64,000 bases of DNA from Flavobacterium sp. TR2 (GCF_025252405.1 NZ_CP104307.1:992001-1056000), one strand, 5' to 3'. Positions 26,013 to 34,585 are shown, counted from the first letter of the stretch. The notes: generated by a model not told the origin, from the letters alone. A program made the numbers and translations.

Positions 26013-27518
26013 ATGTCAAAGCAAGTTCGTGTGCGTTTTGCACCAAGTCCGACTGGACCGTTACATATTGGCGGAGTTCGTACTGCCTTATTTAATTATT
26101 TATTTGCAAAAAAACATAACGGTGTTTTTTATCTGAGAATTGAAGATACAGATCAGACTCGTTTTGTTCCAGGTGCAGAGGCTTACATTATGGAAGCTCT
26201 TGAATGGTTAGGAATTGCTCCTGAAGAAACAGTTGGAAAAAATGAAAAATTTGGTCCATACAGACAAAGCGAACGTAAGGATTTATATCAGCAATATGCA
26301 GATCAGCTGATAAATTCTGGCTGGGCATATTATGCTTTTGATACTCCAGAAGCTTTGGATGCACATAGAAAACAACACGAAGCTGAAGGAAAAACATTTA
26401 TTTACAATCATCACAATCGTGAAAAATTGGATACTTCTCTAGTTATTTCTGCAGAAGAAACTGCTAAGAGAATTGCAAATGGAGAACATTATGTGATCCG
26501 TTTTAAAACTCCGGTTGACGAAACTTTACATTTGAAAGATATTATTCGCGGAGATGTGAAGTTTGAAACTAATCTTTTGGATGATAAAGTTTTATTCAAA
26601 AGTGATGGAATGCCGACGTACCATTTAGCCAATATTGTTGATGATCATTTAATGGAAACTTCACACGTAATTCGTGGTGAAGAATGGTTGCCATCTATGC
26701 CACTTCACGTTTTACTATACAAAGCATTTGGTTGGGAAGCTCCAGAATTTGCACACTTGCCTTTGATTTTGAAACCAGTTGGAAATGGTAAATTATCAAA
26801 AAGAGATGGAGACAAAATGGGATTCCCGGTATTTCCTTTAGAATGGAAAACTGAAGAAGGTGTTTCATCTGGTTATAGAGAAAAAGGATTTTTTCCAGAA
26901 GCGGTTGTTAACTTCCTTGCTCTACTTGGATGGAATGATGGAACTGATAAAGAGTTATTTTCTTTAGAAGAATTAGCAGAAGCTTTTGACTTGAACAGAG
27001 TTCATAAAGCTGGAGCAAAATTTGATCCAGAGAAAAACAAATGGTTCAACCACCAATATTTAGTAAAACAAAATGATGCTGATTTAGCGAAGAGCTTCTC
27101 TCCTATTTTAGAGGAAAAAGGCTTCTCAACTCCACTCGAAGTGACAATTCGTATTGTTTCGCTTATTAAAGAAAGAGCAAATTTCGTTTCAGATTTTTGG
27201 GAACTGACTGATTTCTTTTTCCAAGCGCCAACATCGTATGATGAAAAAGCAAGCAAAAACTGGAAGGAAGAAACTCCAGCTTTAATGCAAGAACTAATTT
27301 CAGTTCTAGAAAATATCGAAGATTTTACTTCTGCAAATATTGAAGCAATTGTAAAAGATTGGTTAACTAAAAACGAAATCGGAATGGGTAAAGTAATGCA
27401 GCCTTTCCGTTTAAGTTTGGTCGGAGCATTGAAGGGTCCTCACCTATTTGACATTGTTGAAATCATTGGGAAAGAAGAAACTATCTCAAGAATTCAGAAA
27501 GCTATTGAAACTTTGTAA
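26013..27518 (+). CDS. gltX: Glutamate--tRNA ligase
   Basis: From the ATG at 26013 the enzyme has 501 residues. The HIGH-type motif PSPTGPLHIGG is at 11-21 and KLSKR at 260-264; EDTDQTRFVPGAEAYIMEAL and the long C-terminal anticodon-binding helical part are normal for bacterial GluRS. A TTG at 25974 opens the frame further upstream, but it lies before the TATCTTTG promoter element (25987-25994), and GluRS proteins normally begin only a few residues before RVRFAPSPTG. It charges tRNA-Glu; a separate GlnS is also encoded (31331). Confidence 0.97.
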   Translation: MSKQVRVRFAPSPTGPLHIGGVRTALFNYLFAKKHNGVFYLRIEDTDQTRFVPGAEAYIMEALEWLGIAPEETVGKNEKFGPYRQSERKDLYQQYADQLINSGWAYYAFDTPEALDAHRKQHEAEGKTFIYNHHNREKLDTSLVISAEETAKRIANGEHYVIRFKTPVDETLHLKDIIRGDVKFETNLLDDKVLFKSDGMPTYHLANIVDDHLMETSHVIRGEEWLPSMPLHVLLYKAFGWEAPEFAHLPLILKPVGNGKLSKRDGDKMGFPVFPLEWKTEEGVSSGYREKGFFPEAVVNFLALLGWNDGTDKELFSLEELAEAFDLNRVHKAGAKFDPEKNKWFNHQYLVKQNDADLAKSFSPILEEKGFSTPLEVTIRIVSLIKERANFVSDFWELTDFFFQAPTSYDEKASKNWKEETPALMQELISVLENIEDFTSANIEAIVKDWLTKNEIGMGKVMQPFRLSLVGALKGPHLFDIVEIIGKEETISRIQKAIETL

Positions 27519-27539
27519 TTAAATTTCATTTAAAAATAG

Positions 27540-27580
27540 AAACGCTAAGAAACATCCAACAAATGTTCTTAGCGTTTTTT
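27540..27580 (+). terminator. Intrinsic terminator of gltX
   Basis: AACGCTAAGAA(A)CAT pairs with ATGTTCTTAGCGTT (one bulged A), then a T run. Confidence 0.85.
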
Positions 27581-27651
27581 TAATGCTTAAAAAATTTAAT
27601 TTAGAAGAATTTTCGTAATTTACCGAAATCATAAACATAAATTACATAACC

Positions 27652-28635
27652 ATGAGTATAGCATTAATTATCTTTTTAGTATTGGCATTCTTCATTTTCA
27701 TGTCGTCTTTCTTTACAGTAAAACAGCAATCGTCTGTTATTATCGAACGATTTGGAAAATTTCAGAGTGTTAGAAATTCAGGATTACAACTTAAAATTCC
27801 GTTGGTAGATAGATTGGCCGGACGTGTAAATCTTAAAATCCAGCAGTTGGATGTCATCATTGAAACCAAAACAAGAGACAACGTTTTTATCAAAATGAAA
27901 GTTTCGGTTCAGTTCAAAGTAATTCAAGACAAAGTTTACGAAGCATTTTATAAACTAGAATATCCACATGATCAAATCACTTCATATGTTTTTGACGTTG
28001 TTCGTGCAGAAGTTCCGAAACTAAAATTGGATGATGTTTTTGAAAGAAAAGATGATATTGCAGTTGCAGTAAAACGCGAATTGAACGAAGCGATGTCTAC
28101 TTACGGATATGATATCATCAATACTTTGGTTACTGATATTGATCCGGATATTCAGGTAAAAAATGCAATGAATAGAATCAACGCTGCTGATAGAGAAAAA
28201 ACTGCTGCAGAATTTGAAGCTGAAAGTTCAAGAATTAGAATTGTTGCAAAGGCCAAAGCTGAAGCAGAAAGTAAACGTTTACAAGGACAAGGTATTGCAG
28301 ACCAGCGTCGTGAAATTGCAAGAGGTCTTGTAGAAAGTGTTGAAGTTTTGAACAATGTTGGAATCAATTCTCAAGAAGCTTCTGCCTTAATTGTAGTTAC
28401 CCAGCATTATGATACTTTACAATCTATCGGATCTGATACCAATTCTAATTTAATTCTTCTTCCAAACTCTCCACAAGCCGGAAGCGATATGCTAAACAAC
28501 ATGGTTGCTTCATTTACGGCTTCTAATCAAGTTGGCGAAATGATGAAAAAAGGAAACAAAAAAATTGAAAAACCAAAACCGACTCATAGACAATCTGGTT
28601 ATGAAGATGACATTCAATCAGATGTTCAACAATAA
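27652..28635 (+). CDS. SPFH/band-7 domain protein (stomatin/QmcA-like)
   Basis: The 327-residue protein has an N-terminal membrane helix (about 2-22) and the band-7 domain (VKQQSSVIIERFGKFQSVRNSGLQLKIP ... DVVRAEVPKLKLDDVFERKDDIAVAVKREL), followed by the Ala/Glu/Lys-rich helical stretch (TAAEFEAESSRIRIVAKAKAEAESK) that mediates oligomers. Such proteins build ring- or microdomain-like assemblies at the inner membrane and often help proteases or lipid organisation. The C-terminus is polar. No NfeD partner is adjacent. Confidence 0.9.
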   Translation: MSIALIIFLVLAFFIFMSSFFTVKQQSSVIIERFGKFQSVRNSGLQLKIPLVDRLAGRVNLKIQQLDVIIETKTRDNVFIKMKVSVQFKVIQDKVYEAFYKLEYPHDQITSYVFDVVRAEVPKLKLDDVFERKDDIAVAVKRELNEAMSTYGYDIINTLVTDIDPDIQVKNAMNRINAADREKTAAEFEAESSRIRIVAKAKAEAESKRLQGQGIADQRREIARGLVESVEVLNNVGINSQEASALIVVTQHYDTLQSIGSDTNSNLILLPNSPQAGSDMLNNMVASFTASNQVGEMMKKGNKKIEKPKPTHRQSGYEDDIQSDVQQ

Positions 28636-28644
28636 TTTAAAAAT

Positions 28645-28672
28645 AAAAAAGAGGCTTAATCGCCTCTTTTTC
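28645..28672. terminator. Bidirectional terminator overlapping the end of a coding region
   Basis: AAAAAGAGGC pairs with GCCTCTTTTT around TTAATC. The right arm encodes the last codons of the minus-strand gene ending at 28656. Confidence 0.85.
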
Positions 28673-28910
28673 TATTTATAAACCAACCAATTACATAAGG
28701 TAAAATTGATTGAATAATTTTTACATATGAATTTGAAAAGTAATCGGTGTAAGATGAAATCACACCATTTACAATGTTCTGCGGAGTAATACTTTCTTTT
28801 GTTTTCTGAAAACTCAAAACCAATTTTTGATAATTGATTTCTTTTTCCAGTTTCAAAATTTCTAGATCTCTTTCAATCTCAGCATACGACGAGTATTTTT
28901 TTCTTTCCAT
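28656..28910 (-). CDS. Small conserved protein (DUF6327-like)
   Basis: The 84-residue protein begins MERKKYSSYAEIERDLEILKLEKEINYQKL, a charged helical region, and ends with a hydrophobic helix (YVKIIQSILPYVIGWFI) and basic RKRGD. I place it tentatively in the DUF6327 group by pattern and context: it follows a holin-like gene by two bases and a YtxH gene, a common triplet in Flavobacteriia. The function is unknown; a membrane-associated accessory is likely. Confidence 0.65.
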   Translation of the reverse strand: MERKKYSSYAEIERDLEILKLEKEINYQKLVLSFQKTKESITPQNIVNGVISSYTDYFSNSYVKIIQSILPYVIGWFINRKRGD

Positions 28911-28912
28911 AA

Positions 28913-29263
28913 TTAATCATTAAAAAAGATTTCTGAAAATTTCTCCAAGATTGGTCCTTCCACAAATTTATCTTTTACGAAGAAAAGTAAAATAGTTATT
29001 ACCAAATAGATTCCTCCTACTGTCAAAAATCCGAGAGCATTACTTTCAAACAAAGAACCAAAAGCATAAGCTGCGGCAAAAGATCCAAAAATCATAACCA
29101 TACTGAAACATAATAAAATCAAAGTAAACTTAAAGATCAAAGTTGTAGATTTCATTGCAACCTTAAAACCCCAAAGTTTATAATAAGCTAAATGACTCTC
29201 AATATATTCTTTAGCCTGATCTTGAACTTTTTCAGTGTTTTCTTTTAATTCTTCAAAAGCCAT
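28913..29263 (-). CDS. Holin-superfamily-like membrane protein
   Basis: The 116-residue protein has a charged helical N-terminus (1-35), then two transmembrane hairpins (about 38-70 and 78-97) and a polar end. The pattern matches the Actinobacteria phage holin family (PF07332), which occurs broadly as a chromosomal gene and is not a sign of a prophage. It lies second in a YtxH, holin-like, DUF6327-like operon, probably a stress-related envelope unit. Confidence 0.7.
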   Translation of the reverse strand: MAFEELKENTEKVQDQAKEYIESHLAYYKLWGFKVAMKSTTLIFKFTLILLCFSMVMIFGSFAAAYAFGSLFESNALGFLTVGGIYLVITILLFFVKDKFVEGPILEKFSEIFFND

Positions 29264-29286
29264 AAATTATTTATTTTAAAATAAAA

Positions 29287-29332
29287 AAGCACAAAACTGT
29301 CTTATAAAAATAAGCAAGTAATGTGCTTTATA
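29287..29332 (-). terminator. Weak hairpin after the YtxH gene
   Basis: AAAGCACA pairs with TGTGCTTT over a long loop; it may attenuate transcription between YtxH and the holin-like gene. Confidence 0.4.
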
Positions 29333-29338
29333 AAAATA

Positions 29339-29665
29339 TTATTTCTGAAGTTTAGCGTTGTGCGCTTTAAGTTCAGCAAGTTTACTTTCTAAAAAGGTGA
29401 TCACTTCTTCAGTTTTGTAACTCATATTCGAAAGTAAATCTTCATATGTTCCATCCAGATTTTTCTTTGCATGAGCAAACTTTTCACGCAAAACTTCTGA
29501 ACTTGCATCAAATGAATCTTTCAAATTATGTCTTGCATCATCTAAACCTTCTTTAAGTTTTGCTCGAGTTTTAGATCCTTTATCAGGTGCAAATAAAATT
29601 CCGATTGCAGCTCCTGCTGCTGCTGCTGCCAAAATTGCTGCAGCTGTATTTAAATTCTTAGACAT
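29339..29665 (-). CDS. YtxH domain-containing protein
   Basis: The 108-residue protein begins with an Ala/Gly-rich membrane helix and the YtxH motif (AAAAAGAAIGILFAPDKGSKTRAKL) followed by a long amphipathic helix typical of these small general-stress-type proteins. The operon order YtxH, holin-like, DUF6327-like is conserved in flavobacteria, from memory. TATCTTTA upstream of the start (near 29691) is a possible promoter element. Confidence 0.85.
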   Translation of the reverse strand: MSKNLNTAAAILAAAAAGAAIGILFAPDKGSKTRAKLKEGLDDARHNLKDSFDASSEVLREKFAHAKKNLDGTYEDLLSNMSYKTEEVITFLESKLAELKAHNAKLQK

Positions 29666-29758
29666 GATAGTTACAATTTAAAATTATTAATAAAGATACT
29701 CATTTTTAAAATGATAAAACTTTGACTAATTGTAATTTACAAAAAATTAACAATCTTA

Positions 29759-30238
29759 TTAATACACATAAGCCACAGCTTCGTATTTACCATCTGCTTT
29801 TTCAACAATGCTTACAAAAGGATAACCATTTGAAGCCGATTTAGATTTGATTCTCATAGCAGTCTGGTTCTGATTTGCAATTGGCGGTTCACCTTTTGTC
29901 CTTGTTGAGACTCCTGTAAAACTAGCTGCTTGTTTCAGCCCTATTGTTTTTTCTTGCGGAAGAACAGTTACCATTTTGTAATCGTCTTTTGAATCGACTA
30001 TTATTTTATCAGAAACTTTTTGAGTTTGTTTTGTTTCTTTATTTGTAATAGATGAAACTGCATATTTACTGATTTTGATTTCTTCAGAACTTCCGTTCAA
30101 AACATAATAAACAAAACCATTTTCGTTTTTAATAAAATTTACATCAAGCTGTTCACCATTGTGTTTTGTAATTTGATGTGTTTGCGAAATTGCTACGTTT
30201 GCAAATAATAATGCTACTGCGAAATATAAAATTTTCAT
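29759..30238 (-). CDS. Secreted protein of unknown function
   Basis: The 159-residue protein has a signal peptide (MKILYFAVALLFANVAISQ) and a first half with beta-rich sequence (HQITKHNGEQLDVNFIKNENGFVYYVLNGSSEEIKISKYAVSSITNK). This looks like the small repeat-like domain seen in many Bacteroidota periplasmic proteins that sense or carry a lysine-rich strand (similar to NGEQ... I-KY-V-SI). No named family is certain. It stands alone downstream of a 1.1-kb AT-rich gap. Confidence 0.6.
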   Translation of the reverse strand: MKILYFAVALLFANVAISQTHQITKHNGEQLDVNFIKNENGFVYYVLNGSSEEIKISKYAVSSITNKETKQTQKVSDKIIVDSKDDYKMVTVLPQEKTIGLKQAASFTGVSTRTKGEPPIANQNQTAMRIKSKSASNGYPFVSIVEKADGKYEAVAYVY

Positions 30239-30949
30239 GATAAATTAGATTTAAATTAAAAATTGTCAGAATTGAAATTTAAAAACTAAACTTTCACTCA
30301 AATTCAACATTATGGAATTTTGTCATTGTGATCCAATTTGAAAAATATCTTTTACGAGAGCTATTATCAAAATCACATCACAATAAAAATGAGAACATAA
30401 AATTGTCTTTTTTGAGAAATCAGTTTTGAAAATAGATTGTAATAAAAATTACGAGTTTTTAAAAACAATAAATTTTCAACTTAGATTCTTTACGGCAAAT
30501 TTTAATTTTTTTACAAAAATCATCTCTGACTTTTGGTATTGAGTTAAAAATAGCAACTTTATAAACAATTGTGTGTTAACAAGCCGTTAAACTGACCAAA
30601 ATGACAGTAAAAACTCAAATAAAGCGCTTAAATAAACAATAATTTAAAAAATGAGTTATCTGTCGGTTCATTTTAAAAAACGTCTTAAAATCAATTTATG
30701 AAGGTTAAAATTAATATACAAAAACTATTATTTTAAAAATTACTATCAATTAAATAAATAATAAATAAAAACTAAAAATTTAAAATAACAATAATTTAAA
30801 TTTATAAATATAAAATTGTACTTAAAATTCAAAAAACTAAGAAAAAACTTTAATTTTTAAATTTAGAAAAGAAAGTTGAAGTAAAAAAAGCAAAAAATCG
30901 AAATAAGGAGTTCTGTCGAATGAAAATAAAAAAAAGACCTTCTCTATTC

Positions 30950-31008
30950 AAGTAATTTTTATTTTCTATTTAAAGCAATTTATGAAAGTCATTTTTTATC
31001 TATAAAAT
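30950..31008 (+). repeat. AT-rich repeat copy A
   Basis: AGTAATTTTTATTTTC followed by AATTTATGAAAGTCA and ATCTATAAAAT; closely matched by copy B. Confidence 0.75.
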
Positions 31009-31189
31009 AAATTAAAAACATAATAATAATAGATTTTATAAATAATAGTTATACTAAATTAAATAAATAAAAAATAATAGTTTAAATTTATTATTACAGA
31101 TTTTAGAATAAAATTACAGCTCGAAAAAGAAAAAAATTAAAATAAAGCCTTTAAATAAATCTAAAAAGAAAAAATGAATTGGTTATCCA

Positions 31190-31247
31190 ACTAATTTTTA
31201 TTTTACCTTAAAATCAATTTATGAAAGTCACTTTTAATCTATAAAAT
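31190..31247 (+). repeat. AT-rich repeat copy B
   Basis: ACTAATTTTTATTTTAC followed by AATTTATGAAAGTCA and ATCTATAAAAT, in the same order and spacing as copy A. Confidence 0.75.
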
Positions 31248-31288
31248 TTATAAATTTTAAAGTATTAATAGTAAATCTATATAATAAA

Positions 31289-31313
31289 AAAAAGCGCTTA
31301 TAAAAGCGCTTTT
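31289..31313 (-). terminator. Terminator of glnS
   Basis: AAAAGCGCTT pairs with AAGCGCTTTT around ATAA. Confidence 0.85.
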
Positions 31314-31330
31314 CATAAATTAAGTTGATA

Positions 31331-33448
31331 TTACTTCTTTACCATTTCAGAAAGAATTTCAATTTCTCTTTCAGAAGCATTTTTTGGTGGATTTGAATAT
31401 AATTTCAAAATTTCATCTGAAAACTGATTTTTCAAATCTTCACTTTCAATATCTCTTAAATTCAAAAGTGCTTTTGACCTCACATAAGTTGATTCACTTT
31501 TTAGAGACATTGAATATAATTTTTTAATATCTTCTTCTTCAAAATCGGTTGATTTCCAGTTTGAATACTTCAAAATAAACTGAGAAAACAATAGCGAAGC
31601 CTTATTATTGTTGATATTCTTCTTTAAAGAATTTTGTAAAAGTGAAAAACTAGAGATGTTTTTGATGTTCTCCCCTATTGCACTTTCAATTGCAATTCTT
31701 TCAGCTTTCGTTTCAACTTTAAAATATTTGTTGATTTCTTTTAAAGAATTATTGATGCTATTTTCTTCCTTTTTACCCTTTTCTTCCCAAGCATCTTTCA
31801 GTCCTACTGTTTTGTTAAATACTAATTTTGAAGGAGTTGAGTCTTTATCAACAGTAAAATATCCTAAACGCTGAAACTGAAATTTATCTTCATTTTGAGC
31901 TGTTGATAAACTTGGTTCAACATATCCAGTCACAATTTCTAACGAGTTTGGATTGACAAAATCTAAGAAATTTTTCTCTTTATAACTGTCTGGAGCTTCA
32001 TCTGTAAACAAACGATCGTATAGACGAACTTCTGCTTCCAAAGCGTGTTTGATAGAAACCCAATGCAGAGTTCCAGATACTTTTCTTTGACTTGCTTCAG
32101 TTCCGCTTCCGCTTAAAGAATCTGTATCGTACGTTACATGAATTTCTGTAATATTGCCGTCAGCATCTTTTACAACTGATTCACCTTTAATGATATAAGC
32201 ATTTTTAAGACGAACCTCTTTTCCTAAAGTCAAACGGAAAAATTTAGCTGGAGCTTCTTCCAAAAAGTCTTCTCTTTCAATATATAATTCACGAGAAAAA
32301 GGCACTTTTCTAAATCCAGCGCTTTCATCTTCCTGATTGTTTTCAGCTTCCAACCACTCCTCTTTTCCTTCTGGATAGTTTGTAATTACCAGTTTTACAG
32401 GATCTAAAACAGCCATTACACGTGGTGCAATTTTGTTCAAATCTTCACGAATACAGAATTCTAAAACCGATACATTGATCAAATTATCACGCTTTGCAAT
32501 ACCAATTGTATTCGCAAAATTACGCAAAGAAGCAGCTGTATAACCGCGTCTTCTTAACCCAGAAATAGTTGACATTCTTGGATCATCCCAACCGTTAACG
32601 TGCTTTTCTTTAACTAGTTGCTGTAATTTTCTTTTACTAACAACAGTATGTGATAAGTTACGTCTGGCAAATTCTCTTTGTTTTGGACGCAGCTTATTTT
32701 CATCAAAAATCTGATCTAAAAACCAGTCGTATAATTCACGGTGAGGCAAGAATTCCAGTGTACAGAATGAGTGAGAAATCTGTTCCAAATAATCACTTTG
32801 CCCGTGTGCCCAATCGTACATTGGATAGATTTTCCAAGCATCTCCTGTTCTGTGGTGATGTTTGTGTAAAATTCTGTACATGATAGGGTCACGCATCAAC
32901 ATATTTGTCGATTTCATGTCAATTTTTGCACGAAGAATATGTGTGCCAGCCTCAAATTCACCGTTTTTCATTCTTTCGAATAAATCTAAGTTTTCTTCAA
33001 CAGAACGATTTCTGTATGGACTATCGGTTCCAGGAGTTGTTGGAGTTCCTTTCTGGATTGCCATTTCCTCAGAAGTCTGACTGTCAACATAAGCTTTATC
33101 TTTTTTAATCAATAAAACTGCCCAATCGTATAATTGCTGGAAATAATCTGATGCATAACATTCTTCAGCCCATTTGTAACCCAGCCATTCTACATCTTTT
33201 TTAATAGCATCAACAAATTCCTGCTCTTCTTTTTCAGGATTTGTATCATCAAAACGTAAATTCACAGGAGATTGATAATCAATTCCCAAACCAAAATTTA
33301 ACGCAATAGAACTCGCGTGCCCAATGTGTAAATAGCCATTAGGTTCTGGTGGAAAACGAAAGCGAAGTTTAGTATTTGAAAGACCTGATTTTACGTCTTC
33401 CTCTATGATTTGTTCAATAAAATTGAGTGATTTCTCTTCTGATGCCAT
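31331..33448 (-). CDS. glnS: Glutamine--tRNA ligase with long C-terminal extension
   Basis: The 705-residue class I enzyme has PPEPNGYLHIGH at 33-44, DDTNPEKEEQEFVDAI, the VVSKRKL motif near 270, and the GlnRS anticodon-binding beta barrels up to about 560. That is already the length of the E. coli enzyme. A further ~140 residues follow (from NNSLKEINKYFKVETKAERIA), helical, with HEAT-like spacing (YVRSKALLNLRDIESEDLKNQFSDE). Many Bacteroidota GlnRS carry C-terminal appendages, but this one does not look like the YqeY domain. A TATCTTTG element precedes the start. Confidence 0.95.
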   Translation of the reverse strand: MASEEKSLNFIEQIIEEDVKSGLSNTKLRFRFPPEPNGYLHIGHASSIALNFGLGIDYQSPVNLRFDDTNPEKEEQEFVDAIKKDVEWLGYKWAEECYASDYFQQLYDWAVLLIKKDKAYVDSQTSEEMAIQKGTPTTPGTDSPYRNRSVEENLDLFERMKNGEFEAGTHILRAKIDMKSTNMLMRDPIMYRILHKHHHRTGDAWKIYPMYDWAHGQSDYLEQISHSFCTLEFLPHRELYDWFLDQIFDENKLRPKQREFARRNLSHTVVSKRKLQQLVKEKHVNGWDDPRMSTISGLRRRGYTAASLRNFANTIGIAKRDNLINVSVLEFCIREDLNKIAPRVMAVLDPVKLVITNYPEGKEEWLEAENNQEDESAGFRKVPFSRELYIEREDFLEEAPAKFFRLTLGKEVRLKNAYIIKGESVVKDADGNITEIHVTYDTDSLSGSGTEASQRKVSGTLHWVSIKHALEAEVRLYDRLFTDEAPDSYKEKNFLDFVNPNSLEIVTGYVEPSLSTAQNEDKFQFQRLGYFTVDKDSTPSKLVFNKTVGLKDAWEEKGKKEENSINNSLKEINKYFKVETKAERIAIESAIGENIKNISSFSLLQNSLKKNINNNKASLLFSQFILKYSNWKSTDFEEEDIKKLYSMSLKSESTYVRSKALLNLRDIESEDLKNQFSDEILKLYSNPPKNASEREIEILSEMVKK

Positions 33449-33467
33449 TATTTTATAGTAATTTTAG

Positions 33468-33475
33468 CAAAGATA
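33468..33475 (-). promoter_or_regulatory. -7 element of glnS
   Basis: TATCTTTG on the coding strand, ending 19 bases before the ATG at 33448. Confidence 0.5.
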
Positions 33476-33555
33476 AAAAAAAGGTTTCAGCTTTCAGATT
33501 TAAAGTTATCTAACTGGCGTAAAACCTGAAATTTGAAACAAGAAACAATACAAAA

Positions 33556-33915
33556 ATGGGAGTTATAAAACTGAAAAATATCCGTACTTTTTCTTACCAC
33601 GGATGTTTAATTGAAGAAGGAAAAATTGGATCGGATTACACTGTGGATTTAAAAATCAAAACCAATTTACAGAAATCAGCAGAAACAGATCATCTATTAG
33701 ACACGGTTGACTATGTTCATTTGAACAAAATTGTGGCGGAAGAAATGGCAATTCGTTCACATTTATTGGAACACGTAGCCAAAAGAATCAATCTTAGAGT
33801 ACTGGCAGAGATAGAAACGGTAGAAAAAACGACAGTTTGGGTTTCTAAAATAAATCCGCCTATTGGTGGTGATGTTGAGTCAGTTACTATAAAAATGACG
33901 GAAATTAGAAAGTAG
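33556..33915 (+). CDS. folB: Dihydroneopterin aldolase
   Basis: The 119-residue protein matches FolB: LKNIRTFSYHGCLIEEGKIGSDYTVDL (with the catalytic-region YHG and E), DTVDYVHLNKIVAEEM, and SHLLEHVAKRI (the LLE-x-A core) before KINPPIGGDVESV. It converts dihydroneopterin to hydroxymethyl-dihydropterin in folate synthesis in the cytoplasm. Length is normal. It is divergent from glnS. Confidence 0.92.
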   Translation: MGVIKLKNIRTFSYHGCLIEEGKIGSDYTVDLKIKTNLQKSAETDHLLDTVDYVHLNKIVAEEMAIRSHLLEHVAKRINLRVLAEIETVEKTTVWVSKINPPIGGDVESVTIKMTEIRK

Positions 33916-33962
33916 TGATCACAATTAAATCTGTATTTTTTTAAAATAGTTTATTGGAAACT

Positions 33963-33992
33963 TTTGAAATTTAAAGATTTTAGTTACTTTTG
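33963..33992 (+). promoter_or_regulatory. Promoter of tRNA-Cys
   Basis: TTTG (33963-33966), 18 bases, TACTTTTG (33985-33992). Transcription would start a few bases before the mature 5-prime end at 34010. Confidence 0.75.
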
Positions 33993-34009
33993 CCAACCGT
34001 TCAAGTAAT

Positions 34010-34080
34010 GGCGTCGTGGCCGAGCGGCTAGGCTGGGCTCTGCAAAAGCTCCTACTCCGGTTCGAATCCGGACGATGCCT
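34010..34080 (+). tRNA. tRNA-Cys (anticodon GCA)
   Basis: A complete cloverleaf: acceptor stem GGCGTCG with CGATGCC, anticodon stem-loop with CTGCAAA (anticodon GCA), T-arm TCCGG-TTCGAAT-CCGGA and discriminator U73, as expected for cysteine. CCA is not encoded. Copies of its 3-prime end follow in tandem. Confidence 0.97.
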
Positions 34081-34450
34081 CAAAAAGAGATACAGAAATG
34101 TGTCTCTTTTTTTTATGTCTAATTTTTAGGAAAAATTAATTAAAGATATTGGTTCGAATCCGGACGATGCCTCAAAAAGAGATACAGAAATGTGTCTCTT
34201 TTTTTTATGTTTAATTTTTAGGAAAAATTAATTAAAGATATTGGTTCGAATCCGGACGATGCCTCAAAAAGAGATACAGAAATGTGTCTCTTTTTTTTTT
34301 TATGTTTAATTTTTAGGAAAAATTAATTAAATGTATTGCTTCGAATCCGAATGATGCCTCAAAAACCTTCAAAGCAATTTGAAGGTTTTTTTTATGTCTA
34401 ATTTTTACGAAAATTAAATAAAGATATTGGTTCGAATCCGGATGATGTTT
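34059..34450 (+). repeat. Five tandem copies of the tRNA-Cys 3-prime end with terminator
   Basis: GGTTCGAATCCGGACGATGC recurs at 34059 (inside the tRNA), 34151, 34243, 34338 (diverged) and 34429 (diverged): periods 92, 92, 95 and 91 bases. Units 1-3 also repeat a terminator hairpin (AAAGAGAtAC...GTgTCTCTTT) and the spacer. Unit 4 has a different hairpin (AAAAACCTTCAAA/TTTGAAGGTTTTT). Only the T-arm and acceptor 3-prime strand are copied, so these are not tRNA genes. Confidence 0.95.
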
Positions 34451-34507
34451 CAAAACCTTTAACTAAACCCAACAGGTTTAGAAAACCTATCGGGTTTGTT
34501 AATAACC

Positions 34508-34540
34508 AACTTTGTCAAAGTTTGAAACTTTGACAAAGTT
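34508..34540. repeat. Perfect 33-bp palindrome
   Basis: AACTTTGTCAAAGTTT, one base, then its exact reverse complement. It has no clear gene to terminate; AAACCC/GGGTTT words just upstream (34465-34500) form another inverted repeat. It looks like an extragenic palindromic repeat. Confidence 0.85.
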
Positions 34541-34585
34541 CTAATAAGACAGCTTCGTTCCTCGAAATGACTTATAAACACAAAA

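Larger units (their letters stand above)
30239..31330. other. AT-rich intergenic region with imperfect repeats
   Basis: About 1090 bases contain no convincing gene on either strand. Three related segments are visible. 30950-31008 and 31190-31247 are close copies sharing AATTTATGAAAGTCA. 30684-30702 is a 19-base exact match to the second. Each includes a tiny MKV-starting frame of 7 to 12 codons. The glnS terminator is at the right end. Confidence 0.7.

Noticed and set aside
28913..29263. Prophage remnant because of a holin-like gene
   Set aside because: No endolysin, integrase or structural genes nearby; this holin-superfamily protein is a normal chromosomal gene next to YtxH.
34151..34450. 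Additional tRNA genes after tRNA-Cys
   Set aside because: Only the T-arm and 3-prime acceptor strand recur; no D-arm, anticodon arm or 5-prime strand.
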